Assembly: GCA_024277515.1 (NCBI GenBank)
Contig: JAJRVB010000193.1
Coordinates: 1-5,883, forward strand
DNA: 5,883 bases
Reading direction: 5' to 3'
Source of the DNA: Nitrospirota bacterium
GTDB taxonomy: Bacteria; Nitrospirota; Thermodesulfovibrionia; UBA6902
A model generated the notes under the pieces. It worked only from the letters and a program-made list of their open reading frames with translations. It had not been told where the DNA came from and did not search any database. The stretch's first letter is position 1. Every line of letters starts with the position of its first letter. Positions 4,085-5,883 of the stretch are shown here, piece after piece. A program made the position numbers and the translations under genes.

Positions 4085-5883
4085 ATGGCAGAAATGATGT
4101 TAAATCAACTCAAATTAGGTCCAAGCGCGCTGAAAGTTCTCGAAAAACGGTATTTAAAGAAAGATGAGGAGGGCCGGACGATTGAGGGACCTGAAAGCCT
4201 GTTCAGAAGAGTCGCAAAGGCTGTTGCGTCTGTTGAACTGAATTATGGCAAATCCGATTCTGACATTAAAAACCTGGAGGACAGATTTTACAATGTTATG
4301 ACTTCCCTGAAGTTTCTGCCGAACAGTCCAACCCTTATGAATGCGGGAAGAAGGCTCGGCCAGCTGTCCGCCTGCTTTGTCCTCCCTGTTGAAGATTCAA
4401 TGGACTCAATTTTTGAGGCCGTAAAGAATGCAGCGCTCATTCACAAATCCGGCGGGGGGACCGGGTTCTCATTCTCAAATCTGCGGCCGAAAGGTGACAT
4501 TGTCGGTTCTACCAAGGGGGTCTCCTCCGGTCCCCTTTCATTCATGATGGTGTTTGACGCGGCAACCGAGGCGATCAAACAGGGGGGCACAAGAAGGGGA
4601 GCCAATATGGGGATATTACGTATTGACCACCCGGATATCCTGGATTTTATTTCAGCAAAGGACAACAATGCCAAACTCAATAATTTCAATCTGTCGGTTG
4701 CATTGACGGATGTGTTCATGAAGGCCATCGAGAAAAATGAAGAGTATGATCTGATCAATCCGCATACAAAAAAATCCGTGAAACGCCTGAAGGCGAGGGA
4801 CGTATTCAGCCTCATCATAAACCACGCGTGGAAAAACGGTGAGCCGGGCATTATATTTATGGACAGGATAAACAAATGCAATCCTACTCCATCAGCGGGA
4901 CAGATCGAGAGTACGAACCCCTGCGGAGAACAGCCGCTGCTGGCATACGAATCCTGCAACCTGGGGTCCATCAATTTATCGAAATTTGTATATAAACAGA
5001 GTACAGCGGACGGGATGGACAGCGGAGCAACAAATCCGTCGGATCTTATAGACTGGGACGGCCTGCGTGAGACAGTGCGCATGTCCGTTCATTTTCTTGA
5101 TAATGTCATTGATTTCAACAAGTATCCGCTCAGGAAAATTGAAGAGGCCACAAAGGCAAACAGAAAAATCGGTCTGGGTGTGATGGGCTGGGCGGACATG
5201 CTGATACAGCTCAAGATTCCATACAATTCTGTTGATGCCTCAAATCTCGCAAATGAAGTCATGAAGTTCATACAGTTTGAAAGCAAAAAACAGTCCGTGT
5301 TTCTCGGGGTGGAAAGGGGTGTATTCCCGAACTTTGATGAGAGCGTGTATACGGATGAAACGGCTGTTCGGAATGCCACGACCACAACCATAGCGCCGAC
5401 CGGTACGCTTTCGATCATTGCAGGGTGTTCAAGCGGCATTGAGCCCCTGTTTGCGGTATCTTTTGTGCGGAATGTCCTCGAAGGCACGAAGCTCTATGAA
5501 GTGAATCCCCATTTCGAGAAGATAGCCAAGGAACGGGGATTCTGGAGCAAGGAGCTTATTGAAGCGATTGCTGGAAAAGGGAGCCTGAAAGACGTTGACG
5601 GTGTCCCCGATGATGTCAGGAGGGTGTTTATCACTGCACATGATATTTCACCGCTTGATCACGTACGGATGCAGGCCGCATTCCAGAAACATGTGGATAA
5701 TGCGGTTTCCAAGACCGTCAATTTTTCCCATGACGCCTCCCAGAAGGATGTTGAGGATGTTTATTTTCTTGCGTACGGACTCGGCTGCAAGGGCCTTACG
5801 GTCTACAGAGACGGTTCACGGGACGAGCAGGTGCTCTCAACCGGCCGGACCGGGAAAGAGGAGACCGTCCGGGCAATCCCTGC
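4085..5883 (+). CDS. nrdJ: NrdJ, class II adenosylcobalamin-dependent ribonucleotide reductase (partial, C-terminus beyond right edge)
   Basis: NrdJ reduces ribonucleotides to deoxyribonucleotides using a radical made from adenosylcobalamin, so it works with or without oxygen. The 599 residues are open at the right edge; family members usually run well beyond 700. The N-terminus (LGPSALKVLEKRYLKKDEEGR, from about residue 11) opens directly into the helical RNR N-domain, with no ATP-cone visible. Next come PNSPTLMNAG (79-88) and the LSACF redox cysteine Cys97. The glycine-rich KSGGGTGFSFSNLRP (121-135) and GGTRRGANMGIL (167-178) follow. The active-site loop NPCGE (278-282) supplies the thiyl-radical Cys280, with Asn278 and Glu282, and the second redox cysteine is Cys291 (ESCNLGS). 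The phosphate-binding APTGTLSIIAGCSSGIEP spans 437-454. A hydrophilic stretch at 304-318 looks like a small lineage-specific insertion. The C-terminal redox cysteines are outside the window. The start is set by AGGAGG, and NrdR repression is likely. Class I NrdA is less likely because the motifs and N-terminus match the B12-dependent type. Confidence 0.95.
   Translation, partial: MAEMMLNQLKLGPSALKVLEKRYLKKDEEGRTIEGPESLFRRVAKAVASVELNYGKSDSDIKNLEDRFYNVMTSLKFLPNSPTLMNAGRRLGQLSACFVLPVEDSMDSIFEAVKNAALIHKSGGGTGFSFSNLRPKGDIVGSTKGVSSGPLSFMMVFDAATEAIKQGGTRRGANMGILRIDHPDILDFISAKDNNAKLNNFNLSVALTDVFMKAIEKNEEYDLINPHTKKSVKRLKARDVFSLIINHAWKNGEPGIIFMDRINKCNPTPSAGQIESTNPCGEQPLLAYESCNLGSINLSKFVYKQSTADGMDSGATNPSDLIDWDGLRETVRMSVHFLDNVIDFNKYPLRKIEEATKANRKIGLGVMGWADMLIQLKIPYNSVDASNLANEVMKFIQFESKKQSVFLGVERGVFPNFDESVYTDETAVRNATTTTIAPTGTLSIIAGCSSGIEPLFAVSFVRNVLEGTKLYEVNPHFEKIAKERGFWSKELIEAIAGKGSLKDVDGVPDDVRRVFITAHDISPLDHVRMQAAFQKHVDNAVSKTVNFSHDASQKDVEDVYFLAYGLGCKGLTVYRDGSRDEQVLSTGRTGKEETVRAIP

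Noticed and set aside
4441..5082. 213-codon minus-strand ORF within nrdJ
   Set aside because: It lies wholly opposite the conserved RNR core, including the active-site loop, and its translation resembles no family.

Overview
The window is ordinary bacterial chromosome. It holds a type IV pilus motor operon reading leftwards (pilB, then pilT, then pilC, with pilC cut by the left edge). A class II, adenosylcobalamin-dependent ribonucleotide reductase gene (nrdJ, cut by the right edge) reads rightwards, divergent from the operon. The gene content, the protein style and moderate GC in the genes against AT-rich spacers suggest a Gram-negative, probably anaerobic or facultative lineage such as Nitrospirota or Desulfobacterota. 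That assignment is an inference from gene content; the window contains no phylogenetic marker such as rRNA.

Layout: positions 1-742 (-) are the first 247 residues of PilC, the inner-membrane platform. Positions 744-1832 (-) are complete PilT, the retraction ATPase. Positions 1833-1929 are a short AT-rich spacer. Positions 1930-3627 (-) are complete PilB, the extension ATPase, with an N-terminal tandem-motif MshEN-type domain that in relatives binds cyclic-di-GMP. Positions 3628-4084 are a 457-base divergent regulatory region. Positions 4085-5883 (+) are the first 599 residues of NrdJ.

The three pil genes encode the cytoplasmic and inner-membrane motor: PilB and PilT are opposing hexameric ATPases that work against PilC to extend and retract the pilus. 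NrdJ makes deoxyribonucleotides and has no evident functional link to the pilus genes beyond sharing the divergent promoter region.

The most informative non-coding part is 3628-4084. On the pilB side, a perfect TGTGA-N6-TCACA operator of the CRP/FNR family is centred exactly 41.5 bases upstream of the start point predicted from a TATAAA -10 element that has no good -35. This is the layout of a class II activator-dependent promoter. On the nrdJ side, a strong TTGACA-N17-TTTAAT promoter has a near-consensus NrdR box filling its spacer. A second, weaker NrdR box lies 31 bases downstream, as expected for tandem NrdR operators. I found no mobile element, CRISPR array, tRNA or rRNA, and nothing that looks like a wholly new system. 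The regulatory arrangements are the parts worth following up.
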